Assembly (NCBI RefSeq): GCF_000384335.2
Contig: NZ_KQ031382.1
Location: forward strand, 3,607,545 to 3,671,544
Source of the DNA: Hyphomicrobium sp. 99
GTDB lineage: Bacteria > Pseudomonadota > Alphaproteobacteria > Rhizobiales > Hyphomicrobiaceae
Direction of reading: 5' to 3'
Length of the DNA: 64,000 nt
In this document: positions 17,375-25,874 of the stretch, one piece after another
Numbering within the stretch: position 1 is the stretch's first letter
Layout of the letters: the number at the start of each line of letters is the position of its first letter
Notes under the pieces: generated by a model
Seen by the model: the letters and a program-made list of their open reading frames with translations, nothing else
Database searches by the model: none
What the model was told of the DNA's origin: nothing
Program-made: the position numbers and the translations under genes

Positions 17375-18382
17375 ATGGAGGTGATGACCTTGGCATCTCT
17401 GTCGGGGCAAAGAATCTTCCTTACCGGAGCGACCGGATTCATCGGCGCGTACTTTCTCCGCGCAGCAATGGCCGCCAGCCACGAAATCGACGCGCTGACC
17501 CGATCGAAAAGCAACGCCGCATCGCTTGAAGCCGTGGGAGCGACCGCGATCGTCGGCGACTTGACGGACTCGAAGGGAACGTGGCGCGAAGCCCTACGCA
17601 AGGCCGACGCTGTCATTCATCTCGCGCAGCCTCAGACATTCGGCGGTCGCCTCACAAAGTCTCGCGCCAAGCAGTACAGCGTCCGCCGGGTCGCCATGGA
17701 TCGCGCCTTGTTCGAGGCCATCGATCCGGCGAGAACGCGGCGGATCGTCTACGTCGCCGGCACAAGTTACTATGGGGATTGCGGATCGGTGATTTGCGAC
17801 GAAGGAGCGACGCCTCACCCCAGGGGATGGGGACCCTATCTTGCTCCCGCAATCGAATCCCTGCCGGGCTACGTCGCGCGCGGACTGCCGATCGTGGCCG
17901 CGTTTCCAGGCTGGGTATATGGGCCCGGCTCCTGGTTCGCGCAGTATGTCCTCGAACCCCTCAGCAACGGCAAACCGGTTTACGGTTTACGAGGTCGCGC
18001 CCGCTACACTTCTCCCGTGCACGTCGAGGATTGTGGCCGGGCCATTCTTCATCTGACTCAGCATAGCGAGATAGGAAGCCGCTACTTCATTGTGGACGAC
18101 GAACCCGTTCCAGGTGAGCAATTGGCGAAGATCGCAGCGAACACGCTGGGCGTGACTGGGCACGGCCGCAAGTTGCCCTTCGTTCTGCTGAAGCTTCTGG
18201 TCGGCCAAGTCGTTGCCGACAGCCTAGCCTATGAAAACCGGCTTTCGAACAGCCGTTTGAAATCCACCGGCTTCGCATTCGATTTTCCGTCCTGCGAGCA
18301 GGGCGTGCCGCATGCCGTTCGGACATGGTTGCAGGAGAAATCGATCAACAAAGCCGAACAACAAAAATGCAACGCCGAATAA
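17375..18382 (+). CDS. NAD-dependent epimerase/dehydratase family protein
   Basis: A 335-residue extended SDR. GATGFIGAYF near residue 18 binds NAD(P); VIHLAQPQ and YVAGTSYYG follow the family pattern, and PVHVEDCGRAIL matches the substrate domain. The active-site Tyr-x-x-x-Lys is not evident where expected (SYYGDCGSV), so catalysis may be altered. The start is ambiguous between ATG 17375 and ATG 17384; a GGAGG sequence lies between them. It precedes the methyltransferase and flavoprotein of the phenolic-lipid cluster on the same strand with a 106-nt gap, but membership in that pathway is only suggested by position. Confidence 0.75.
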   Translation: MEVMTLASLSGQRIFLTGATGFIGAYFLRAAMAASHEIDALTRSKSNAASLEAVGATAIVGDLTDSKGTWREALRKADAVIHLAQPQTFGGRLTKSRAKQYSVRRVAMDRALFEAIDPARTRRIVYVAGTSYYGDCGSVICDEGATPHPRGWGPYLAPAIESLPGYVARGLPIVAAFPGWVYGPGSWFAQYVLEPLSNGKPVYGLRGRARYTSPVHVEDCGRAILHLTQHSEIGSRYFIVDDEPVPGEQLAKIAANTLGVTGHGRKLPFVLLKLLVGQVVADSLAYENRLSNSRLKSTGFAFDFPSCEQGVPHAVRTWLQEKSINKAEQQKCNAE

Positions 18383-18488
18383 ATTGAACGGTTTGATCAC
18401 GGATCGATCAACCAATTAAAATGCTTCCCATAGAAATTTCGGACATTCATTTGTAAGCTGGCTGAAGTCATTTGCGAGCGGCGAGTCC

Positions 18489-19040
18489 ATGATTTCAGAT
18501 AGCATCGGGTTGCCGCAGATAGTCGCTCTTATCATTCTCCTTCAAAGAGGAGCCGAGGAGGTCTACTCGGCGCGCAATACGCGGGCGTTGATCGCGGCCG
18601 GAGCAAAAGAAGTTGGCCGATCCTATTATCCTGTCGTCGCGACGACCCATCTTGCATGGATAGCAAGCATCTTTTTCCTGATCCCATCGAGCGCGACCGA
18701 ATCCTATATTTTGGCGGCGGCCTATATTCTTCTGCAAGGAGTCCGCTATTGGGTCATCGGCACGCTCGGGCGATTTTGGACCCACCGCATATTTACGATC
18801 GAGGGCGCACCGGTCACCCTGCGCGGACCCTATAAATATTTCCGTCATCCCAATTACGCGGTCACGATTACCGAGACGTTTTTGCTGCCGGCAGTCTTCG
18901 GCGCCTGGGCTGTCAGCATTATCATGGGCGCGGTTTGGACCGCAGTGCTCGCCTACAAAATCGAACTCGAAGACGAAGCTCTTTCCGCCAGGCGCGCGCT
19001 TTCCGAGCAAAGCCTTGAACCCCAGAGAACAGAAATCTGA
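18489..19040 (+). CDS. isoprenylcysteine carboxyl methyltransferase-like membrane methyltransferase (SrsB-like)
   Basis: A 183-residue integral membrane protein with about five hydrophobic segments. The conserved C-terminal site reads GPYKYFRHPNYAVTITET, the RHPxY...E motif of the ICMT family, which binds S-adenosylmethionine. In Streptomyces griseus an ICMT-family enzyme, SrsB, O-methylates alkylresorcinols made by the type III PKS SrsA. The 3' end overlaps the flavoprotein gene by 26 nt, and a type III PKS lies just beyond it. A role in methylating a phenolic lipid is therefore likely. Confidence 0.8.
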   Translation: MISDSIGLPQIVALIILLQRGAEEVYSARNTRALIAAGAKEVGRSYYPVVATTHLAWIASIFFLIPSSATESYILAAAYILLQGVRYWVIGTLGRFWTHRIFTIEGAPVTLRGPYKYFRHPNYAVTITETFLLPAVFGAWAVSIIMGAVWTAVLAYKIELEDEALSARRALSEQSLEPQRTEI

Positions 19041-20184
19041 CGAAACGCCGTCCCGCGGCGCGACGGCCGATGCCATTGCCGTTGGCGGGGGTCTCGCAGG
19101 TTCCGCTTTCGCTCTCGAGCTTGCCCGTCACGGCAAGAGCGCAATGATATTTGAACGCATGCGCGGTCCGCATCATAAGGTTTGCGGCGAATTCCTGAGC
19201 GACCGCACACAAACTCTGCTTCGATATCTCGGCATCGACGTCGATGCTCTCGGCGGCAGCCCTGTCGAAACACTATGTCTCGCGAATGGCGCGAAGCGGA
19301 CCAGCGCAGAGCTTCCGTTCAAGGCGATCGGCATTTCACGGCTCCTTCTCGATGAGACGGTTCTAACGGCAGCCGAACGCGCTGGCGCAACGGTCTATCG
19401 CGCGACATCGGTTGAACGGCTCGAAGATTGTGGAGGTCGCGTGCGCGTTCAGACGGCACGTGCGACGTTCGAATGCCGCGCGGCGGCACTCGCAAGCGGC
19501 AAGCACAACATTCGCGGACTACCGCGGCCCGACGGGCCGATGGTCGGATTCAAGATGCACCTGCGCCCCACGGACGCGGCCTGCACTGCGCTGATCGGAT
19601 CCGTTCATTTGATCGCGTTCGCCGGCGGCTATCTCGGGCTTTGCATGGTCGAGGATGGAACGCTCTCAATCGCGTGGATCATCAATTCGCAAATCCTGCA
19701 ACTCATCGGAACAAGTTGGGCCACGCAATCATCGTATTTTGCAAAGCAGTCGCCCATCTTCGACGAGCTGACGGCAGGCGCCGCACCCGCTTGGGAAAAG
19801 CCGCTTGCCGTCTCGGGACTGCCTTACGGCTTTATGCGATCGGCAGCGATTGCGCCGACGATATATCCAGTCGGCGACCAATTGGCCGTGATCCCCTCAT
19901 TCTCGGGTGACGGCACAGCGCTCGCTTTGGCATCGGGAATTGCCGCCGCGCAGTCTATTCTCAAATGTGAAGGCGCCCTCGACTTTCAGCGCCGAATGCT
20001 CGCGAACTACAAACCACAGTTCCAGCGGGCGGCGGCTCTCGATTGGGTCATCGCCGACCCGCGGCTCCGCAACGTAGGCATGGCCGGCGCGCGCCTCTTT
20101 CCCAGTATGGTGACAATGCTTGTCTCCGCGACGCGGCTTCGCGGTCTCGACGGATTGATATCGTCGACAGAAGCGCGAACCTAG
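19015..20184 (+). CDS. FAD-dependent monooxygenase/oxidoreductase (SrsC-like)
   Basis: A 389-residue flavoprotein. AIAVGGGLAGSAFALELARH is the N-terminal FAD dinucleotide fold, followed by a FERMRGPHHKVCGEFLS segment, and SGDGTALALASG is the second flavin motif. The overall layout resembles geranylgeranyl reductase and aromatic hydroxylases. The start is a TTG at 19015 inside the methyltransferase gene; no better start lies before the FAD motif. It ends 4 nt inside the convergent PKS gene. By analogy with S. griseus SrsC it would hydroxylate the phenolic ring to a quinone-type product. Confidence 0.8.
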   Translation: MNPREQKSDETPSRGATADAIAVGGGLAGSAFALELARHGKSAMIFERMRGPHHKVCGEFLSDRTQTLLRYLGIDVDALGGSPVETLCLANGAKRTSAELPFKAIGISRLLLDETVLTAAERAGATVYRATSVERLEDCGGRVRVQTARATFECRAAALASGKHNIRGLPRPDGPMVGFKMHLRPTDAACTALIGSVHLIAFAGGYLGLCMVEDGTLSIAWIINSQILQLIGTSWATQSSYFAKQSPIFDELTAGAAPAWEKPLAVSGLPYGFMRSAAIAPTIYPVGDQLAVIPSFSGDGTALALASGIAAAQSILKCEGALDFQRRMLANYKPQFQRAAALDWVIADPRLRNVGMAGARLFPSMVTMLVSATRLRGLDGLISSTEART

Positions 20185-21287
20185 AGATCCAGCGCCACGA
20201 AATAAGCCGAGAAACCCGGCCCGAAAGCCGCTAACAGATGCCGCCCCTTGTCACCGGCCCTCATCGCTCTTTGCAAGATGAAGAGCGCCGTCGCTGACGA
20301 CATATTGCCGAAGTCGCGCAGCACATCCCACGAATGCCCGAGCATCGACCTGTCGATGCCAAGCACATCTTCCGCCGTCTCGAGCACCTTGCGTCCGCCG
20401 GGATGAAAAAGGAATCCTTTAAAGTCGCTGAGCGACATGCCGTTTCTGCCGATGAATTCTTTCACCACCTGAGCGAGATTATTGCGCATCAACGTCGGAA
20501 GCTCCGGACTGAGCACGACGCCGAAGCCATCGCTTTTGACATCCCACCCCATGATATGACGCGTGTTGCGCCACGTGTGCTCGCCGAACGCACGCACGAC
20601 AGGCCTATCGCCATTGCTGCCTTCACTCGCGCCGTTTGCGCTTGCCCGCAGAACGACGCCCGCGGCACCATCTCCGAACAACGCCGCAGCAACGAACATC
20701 GCCATGCTCGGATCGTTCGGACGCGCGCAAAGACTGCAGAGATCAACTGTGATGAAGAGAACGTTCCGGTCCGGCCGCCCTTGAGCAAAACGTGCCGCGC
20801 GAGAAAGCCCCGCTACGCCACCGCCGCAGCCAAGACCAAAAATCGGCAGCCGCTCGACGTTCGGTGAAAATGGCAGGCGGTTCATCAGCAGCGCGTCGAG
20901 ACTCGGTATAGCGAGGCCCGTGATCGTATTGGTAACAAACGCATCGATGTCGTCGAGCGATAATCCCGCACGCGCCGTAGCTTCCAGCGCGACCTGCTCG
21001 AGCAAATTCAAGGCCTGCTCTTGGAAGACTTCGGTCCGCTCTTCCCACGTGTGCGTTTGCCGGTACCAGCTCATAGGTTGGCAGGTATAACGATGGTCGA
21101 TGCCCGTATTGGAGAAGAGTCCGTGCACGCTCGCGAACTGCGGGTAAATCAGGGCCGCATTTGCGAGTGCATCGCTCTGGCTAACCTTGTGGGGCGGATT
21201 GGCGGACGCAATCGAGAGAATTTCAACCGGCAGCCCGAAGTCGGGTTTGCGCACATGCTTCGCGAAATCAACCGGCAACACCGTCAT
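20181..21287 (-). CDS. type III polyketide synthase (chalcone synthase-like)
   Basis: A 368-residue ketosynthase of the chalcone/stilbene synthase superfamily. The catalytic triad is visible: Cys154 in FGLGCGGGVAG, His295 in FLFHPGG and Asn328 in RDFGNMSSAT. The C-terminus GPGFSAYFVAL is the usual GPG loop. Enzymes of this type extend acyl-CoA starters with malonyl-CoA and cyclise them to alkylresorcinols or alkylpyrones. It is convergent with the flavoprotein, overlapping by 4 nt. The tail-to-tail layout with an ICMT methyltransferase and a flavin hydroxylase supports a phenolic-lipid product over a flavonoid-like one. Confidence 0.92.
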   Translation of the reverse strand: MTVLPVDFAKHVRKPDFGLPVEILSIASANPPHKVSQSDALANAALIYPQFASVHGLFSNTGIDHRYTCQPMSWYRQTHTWEERTEVFQEQALNLLEQVALEATARAGLSLDDIDAFVTNTITGLAIPSLDALLMNRLPFSPNVERLPIFGLGCGGGVAGLSRAARFAQGRPDRNVLFITVDLCSLCARPNDPSMAMFVAAALFGDGAAGVVLRASANGASEGSNGDRPVVRAFGEHTWRNTRHIMGWDVKSDGFGVVLSPELPTLMRNNLAQVVKEFIGRNGMSLSDFKGFLFHPGGRKVLETAEDVLGIDRSMLGHSWDVLRDFGNMSSATALFILQRAMRAGDKGRHLLAAFGPGFSAYFVALDL

Positions 21288-21694
21288 GGATCGTTCCCAT
21301 CGGCCGAGAAGCGCGAAGTGTCTCTACGCTTTCGGCTGAATAACAGTTAGGTCATTTCTTAATGCGCCGGCAAATCTGCTTTATCAGCATGCTTACCTGT
21401 CGACTAAGACCCAAACAGTCGCACCGCGACAATCGTCCGCCGACGTACATTATTGGCGTCGCTGAGCAAAAGGTGTTGGAGCAGTGAAGCGCCGGCGCTC
21501 CGCTCACCGTTTCGAATAAGCCGTGAAGATGTAATCTTTTGCCGACACGATTGTGTGACACGCAAACCCGCACTTGGCGTCGTTCTCCTGCGGCGGCTGA
21601 TCGTTCGGGGTGGCCGGTGAGAACGTATCGGAGGCAGCATCATAGTTTCTCAAATTGCCACTGAGAATTGCCGATCATCCCGGGGCGAAGAAAA
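21288..21694. other. upstream region of the PKS gene
   Basis: About 400 nt between the LuxR-type gene and the PKS on the minus strand. Short ORFs here are low-complexity shadows. It probably contains the PKS promoter. No clear operator or terminator is seen. Confidence 0.5.
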
Positions 21695-21982
21695 TCAGCT
21701 GACCAAATCTATCAATCCTTGCTTGACGGCGAGCGCGACGGCCTGCTCCCGGGTCTTGGCACCGAGTTTCCTGCGCGCGTTTCCGATATGGAGCGCGACG
21801 GTAGCCAACGAGATCTCTAACTGCTTTGCGATTTCACTATTGGAAAGCCCGCGCGCCAAACCCGCGAGGCACTGCATTTCGCGAGTTGTGAGCACGCCAT
21901 TCTTCATCTGACCCACACGCACGGAACACCGAGTCTGCATATCGCCCGGCTGATGTCGTTCAAGGCAAAGAATCGTTAGCAT
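21695..21982 (-). CDS. solo LuxR-type helix-turn-helix regulator
   Basis: A 95-residue protein made almost entirely of a LuxR/GerE HTH: LTTREMQCLAGLARGLSNSE IAKQLEIS, then VALHIGNARRKLGAKTREQAV, ending in a short helix. There is no receiver or autoinducer domain, unlike the roughly 200-250 residues of full regulators. The start could be ATG 21982 or a later ATG near residue 15 or 26. It lies upstream of the PKS on the same strand and may control it, or the divergent adhesin gene starting at 22309. Small GerE-like regulators can act without a sensor domain. Confidence 0.85.
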   Translation of the reverse strand: MLTILCLERHQPGDMQTRCSVRVGQMKNGVLTTREMQCLAGLARGLSNSEIAKQLEISLATVALHIGNARRKLGAKTREQAVALAVKQGLIDLVS

Positions 21983-22308
21983 CGGACCCTGAACTATTCG
22001 CTTTTACACACTCTCAGACGAAATGTTTTTGAAAGTTGCATCGAAGAGCCAGTTTACGACGTTCACAGATCATCGCTCGGCTGAAGACCATCGAATTTCG
22101 TTGCATTGCCGACACACCTAGCGATTGCACTAGCTTTTCCCCAACAAGAATTAGTGGACAGATTCGCGCACGATAATTGGCGCGAGAGGGTCGAGTGCCC
22201 GCGATCGATTTAGATCTAGAGCCAAATCAAATGCGGATGAATCCGGGAGTTAAGAGCGAATCTTAAAGTGCGTTGTCCCAAATAATTTTGCGTAGCGGGG
22301 AGTGTGTC
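21983..22308. other. divergent AT-rich promoter region
   Basis: A 326-nt gap between the minus-strand LuxR gene and the plus-strand adhesin. It is AT-rich, with GGGGAG at 22297-22302 as the adhesin's ribosome binding site. Promoters for both genes are expected here; I cannot assign -35/-10 boxes with confidence. Confidence 0.5.
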
Positions 22309-24897
22309 ATGTACTTGGTATCGCGTCGAATTGCGCCAAAATCATTGCTGATAAATGCAAGCGTGGTGGCGCTTAGCATAGGTTTTATCGGAACAAATTC
22401 TGAGTTCGCCTTTGCCGACACTTGCGCCACTGGCGTGTCATCGTCATCCAGCCTCGCCTTTACCCCAATATTTCCCTTCGTCACGGGTGTCGTCACCAGC
22501 GTAGCTGCCACGAATTCCGGGGCGACTGCCCCAAACAACACCTCGATTGCATGCGGACCGAACGCCACCGCCACCGGCGCGCAAGCTAGCGCCTTCGGCA
22601 ACAATAGTTCTGCCGTTGGAACCGGCTCTGCCGCGTTGAGCGCCTCGGCGGTCGCGATGGCGAATTATTCGATCGCCATTGGCGGCGACTACAGTTCGGC
22701 TACCGACCCGCATAATCCTGCCGGAGGGCCGGATGGCACCGGCGCGAAAGCATTCACGGACTTTTCGGTCGCCATAGGAGCGGATGCGAAAGCCCAAGGA
22801 AATGAATCTATTGCCTTCGGCGCCGGCGCGCAGGCGTACGGAACCGACGGTATGGCGCTAGGTGTTCTGGCGACTTCTCGCGGAACTGCGTCCGTGTCTC
22901 TCGGAGCGGTGAGCTCCGCCCTCGGCAACGGATCGGTCGCCATCGGCGGCGACACCGATGGGCTGAGCGGTCCTAAGACTGGCGCTCAGGCGCAAGGCGA
23001 TTTCTCCACCGTCATCGGATCGAACTCGACCGCGGGCGGCACGAATGACGTGATCACGGGCGCCAACAATCTCACTGGAGCCGGCGGCAACAACAGCGTC
23101 CTCGGTAATGGCATCAGCATCCAAGGCGGCGGCGCCAACAACACCGTGCTCGGCGTCGGCCACACGGTCAACGGCTCGAACAACTTCGTCGCCGGTGATC
23201 CCAATAACGTCACCGGCTCGAATAACACCGTTACCGGCAACAACAACACGGTCAACGGCGACAGCAATTATTTCGGCGGAAACGATAACCAAGCCACGGG
23301 CGACAGCAATACGATCATCGGCAACAACAACGGCGGCCCGACGGCGAACTTCAGCAACAACACCATCATTGGCGATGGCAACACGGCCGTGACGACGAGC
23401 AACAACAACATCGTCGGCAACACCAACACTGTCGGAGGTGGTGGCGGCAGTAATAACGTCCTCGGCGCCAACAACACGGTGAATGGCACTAAGAACGTGG
23501 CCGTTGGCGAGGGTACGACCGTCACCGGCAACGATGCCGTCGCCATCGGCACCAGCGCTAAGGCAACCGCAAACGGCAATGTCGCCATCGGCAATAAATC
23601 GAGTGCCAATAATTTCAACGCCGTTGCTGTCGGCGACGGCGCGGCAGCCTCGGGCGGCAATGCAACGGCTTTGGGCGACAGCGCTGAATCCCAGGGCTTC
23701 GATACGACAGCTGTGGGTCAAAACGCTTTCGCCGCTGGCGCGGGCACAACCGCGCTCGGACAAGGCGCTTCGGCAGTCGGTATTTTATCGACCGCCACCG
23801 GAGCTAGCGCGGCATCAAACTTCAGCTTCGGCTCGACATCGACGGGAGCTCTTTCAAACACCAGCTTCAGCACGTTCTCTGGCGCCGACGGCTACGAGTC
23901 GAACGCCAAGTTTAGCTTCGGCTCGACGGCTGCCGGAGCGTTCTCGAACGTGAGCGGCACCCTCTTCGGAACGGCGAACGGCTTCGGCGCGCAAGTCGAT
24001 CCGTTCACCTTCGGCGGCACCGCCAGCGGCGCATTTGCGAATGCTGGAAACAGCTTCGCGTCGGCCTACGGCACGGGCTCGAGTGCAACCGGCTTCGGAT
24101 CAACGGCCCTCGGCTCCGGCTCTGAAGCTTCGGGCACCGGATCGACCGCCGTTGGCTCCCTCTCCGAAGCATCCGGAAATGGCTCAGTTGCCATCGGAAA
24201 TGCCGAAGCCACTCAAACGAACTCGATCGCCGTCGGCACAGGCGCCTCATCGACGGGTGCAGGCGCGATTGCGATCGGTGAATATTCGTCGGCTACCGGT
24301 TCCGTAGCGGTGGGCTCAAACGCACATGCAGCGAACGGCGGCGCCGCATACGGCGACAACAGCGAAGCCACGGGATCCTTTGCGACGGCGGCTGGCCCGA
24401 ATTCTTCCGCGACGTACAGCAACTCGGCGGCGTTCGGAAACGGGGCCACCACCACGCGCGCCGATCAGCAAGTGTTCGGCACGGTCAGCAATACATACAC
24501 CACGCCGGGCATAACCTCGAACGCCAGCAGAGCGGCCCAGTCGGGTCCGCTGGAAGTCGTCACCTCCGATCATAACGGCAACCTCGCGACGGACGGCGGC
24601 GCTATCTACGACGCACTGAGCAAACTCGGCGGCGGCGTCGCCATCGCGATGGCACTGACGAATCCCGACCTTGTTGGCAACGAGCGGTTTGGCGTCGCCG
24701 GCAACGTCTCCTACTGGGAAGACAACGTCGCGTTGGGCTTCAGCGCGATGGGCGTCGTTGGCCGCAACATCTTCGGCTCGGGCGAACGCCTCGCCGTATC
24801 GGGCGCGATCGGTGTCAGCGTCGCCGAAGAGAGCTACAGCAGACACGGCAACAACACCAGCGTCGGTGGCCGCGCCGGTGCTCAGCTCACGTGGTAA
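22309..24897 (+). CDS. trimeric autotransporter adhesin (YadA/Hia-type head and anchor)
   Basis: An 862-residue secreted adhesin. A long signal peptide ends near EFAFA. The passenger begins with YadA-head repeats (SIAIGG, SVAIGADAKAQG) and a large asparagine-rich stretch of NNTVTGNNNTVNGD-type repeats that should form a left-handed beta-roll. A Phe/Ser-rich block with repeated FSFGSTxxGAxSN units and more head repeats follow. The C-terminal about 75 residues (GGGVAIAMALTNPD to AGAQLTW) match the four-strand YadA anchor, with a terminal aromatic residue. A long coiled-coil stalk is not apparent between head and anchor. ATG 22309 is chosen over TTG 22273 because of the GGGGAG at spacing 7. Confidence 0.87.
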   Translation: MYLVSRRIAPKSLLINASVVALSIGFIGTNSEFAFADTCATGVSSSSSLAFTPIFPFVTGVVTSVAATNSGATAPNNTSIACGPNATATGAQASAFGNNSSAVGTGSAALSASAVAMANYSIAIGGDYSSATDPHNPAGGPDGTGAKAFTDFSVAIGADAKAQGNESIAFGAGAQAYGTDGMALGVLATSRGTASVSLGAVSSALGNGSVAIGGDTDGLSGPKTGAQAQGDFSTVIGSNSTAGGTNDVITGANNLTGAGGNNSVLGNGISIQGGGANNTVLGVGHTVNGSNNFVAGDPNNVTGSNNTVTGNNNTVNGDSNYFGGNDNQATGDSNTIIGNNNGGPTANFSNNTIIGDGNTAVTTSNNNIVGNTNTVGGGGGSNNVLGANNTVNGTKNVAVGEGTTVTGNDAVAIGTSAKATANGNVAIGNKSSANNFNAVAVGDGAAASGGNATALGDSAESQGFDTTAVGQNAFAAGAGTTALGQGASAVGILSTATGASAASNFSFGSTSTGALSNTSFSTFSGADGYESNAKFSFGSTAAGAFSNVSGTLFGTANGFGAQVDPFTFGGTASGAFANAGNSFASAYGTGSSATGFGSTALGSGSEASGTGSTAVGSLSEASGNGSVAIGNAEATQTNSIAVGTGASSTGAGAIAIGEYSSATGSVAVGSNAHAANGGAAYGDNSEATGSFATAAGPNSSATYSNSAAFGNGATTTRADQQVFGTVSNTYTTPGITSNASRAAQSGPLEVVTSDHNGNLATDGGAIYDALSKLGGGVAIAMALTNPDLVGNERFGVAGNVSYWEDNVALGFSAMGVVGRNIFGSGERLAVSGAIGVSVAEESYSRHGNNTSVGGRAGAQLTW

Positions 24898-24919
24898 CGA
24901 CCGTCTGAACTTCGGATAA

Positions 24920-24954
24920 CATCGCGGGTCCAAGGAGGGCCCGCGATGCTTTTT
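24920..24954 (+). terminator. intrinsic terminator after the adhesin gene
   Basis: A 12-bp stem (24920-24931 with 24937-24948, one G-T pair) closes a 5-nt loop AAGGA and is followed by CTTTTT. It starts 23 nt after the adhesin stop. A possible ATG at 24946 lies inside this structure, which argues against it as a start for the next gene. Confidence 0.9.
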
Positions 24955-25008
24955 CGCCTCTTTTCGTGCATATCGAGGATCGGGCGAAAAGCATCGAAAG
25001 ACCCGATC

Positions 25009-25599
25009 ATGCTTCGACGGCATTCCGCGTTTCTCGCACTCTTGGCACTCGTGCTGACGGCTTCGGCCGCATATGCGGTCGATACGAAAAAGGCGAACCC
25101 AGCGAATGCTGCCACACCGGGAAAGGCCGCACCGCCCGCAGCTGCCCCGCAGAAAACGCCTGAAAAATCTCCCACCGCCACTGCCCTGCCAATTCCCGAC
25201 GGCCCTGGGCTGAACATCCTCATTCGCCGAACTATTCTGACGATCAACGATGCCAACCTGAGTGGCAACTATTCGGTACTTCGAGACCTCGCGTCTCCAG
25301 CGTTCCAAGCCGCAAATAGCCAGGCGACACTCGTCGGCATCTTCGCCGATCTCAGAAATCGCAAGATCGATCTCGCGCCCATTCTCATGTTCGATCCCAA
25401 GCTCGTCCGTCAGCCGGAAATCAATCCGGACGGAATGCTCCACCTTTCCGGATTTCTGCCGACACGTCCCGAGCAGGTGAATTTCGATTTGCTCTATGAA
25501 AACGTGGCCGGTCACTGGCGCATGTTCGGCATCGCCTTGAATACTTCGCGAGCAGAGCCGCCCCCCACATCCGGAATGCCCGACACCGCCCAGCGCTGA
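25009..25599 (+). CDS. small exported protein of unknown function
   Basis: A 196-residue protein. The signal peptide MLRRHSAFLALLALVLTASA is cleaved after AYA. An Ala/Pro/Lys linker of about 40 residues follows, then a compact domain with ILTINDANLSGNYSVLRDLA and a repeated hydrophobic strand pattern (LHLSGFLPTRPEQVNFDLLY). The last part resembles NTF2/SnoaL-like small alpha+beta domains, but I cannot assign a family. ATG 25009 is used because the ATG at 24946 is inside the terminator. It is probably a periplasmic protein conserved among relatives. Confidence 0.7.
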   Translation: MLRRHSAFLALLALVLTASAAYAVDTKKANPANAATPGKAAPPAAAPQKTPEKSPTATALPIPDGPGLNILIRRTILTINDANLSGNYSVLRDLASPAFQAANSQATLVGIFADLRNRKIDLAPILMFDPKLVRQPEINPDGMLHLSGFLPTRPEQVNFDLLYENVAGHWRMFGIALNTSRAEPPPTSGMPDTAQR

Positions 25600-25621
25600 C
25601 GCCTCTCCGAACTGCTTTGAG

Positions 25622-25743
25622 TGGCACGCTGACCTTCGGTCGCATCGGATGCCGTGCCGCGGGACGCCGTAAAAAACGGCAGCTCTTGCACTTGACTATT
25701 AATGTCAATCGGATCATGTGGCTTTGTGGCTGCCACGATTTTT
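25622..25743 (+). promoter_or_regulatory. structured leader upstream of mgtE, candidate regulatory RNA
   Basis: Upstream of mgtE the DNA can fold into several hairpins. GGCACG (25623-25628) pairs with CGTGCC (25653-25658), enclosing two small hairpins (GACC-TTC-GGTC and GCA-TCGGA-TGC). A second hairpin is GCCGT-AAAAA-ACGGC (25666-25680). A third, GTGGC-n9-GCCAC (25718-25736), is followed by GATTTTT, a terminator-like ending. About 130 nt remain before the start codon. The layout fits an attenuator or riboswitch, but I cannot match it to the M-box by eye. The first hairpin could also terminate the upstream gene. Confidence 0.35.
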
Positions 25744-25874
25744 GGCGCCGCGATTTCGAAGGAACCCAACCCTTGTCTAGCGACTGTAGTCGAATGCTTC
25801 GGCCGTTGCGGCTCGTGGCCTGACCTAGGTCGGCTCGCCACGATCCGTTGCAACGGCGGATCGGAAAGTGAGCC

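Noticed and set aside
22858..23763. 301-codon minus-strand frame inside the adhesin gene
   Set aside because: Its periodic Val/Ala/Asp pattern mirrors the repeat structure of the sense strand; no family match or start signal.
24316..25515. 399-codon minus-strand frame opposite the adhesin gene end
   Set aside because: Arg/Gly-rich composition typical of a shadow frame; runs through the terminator at 24920-24954 and opposite two well-supported genes.
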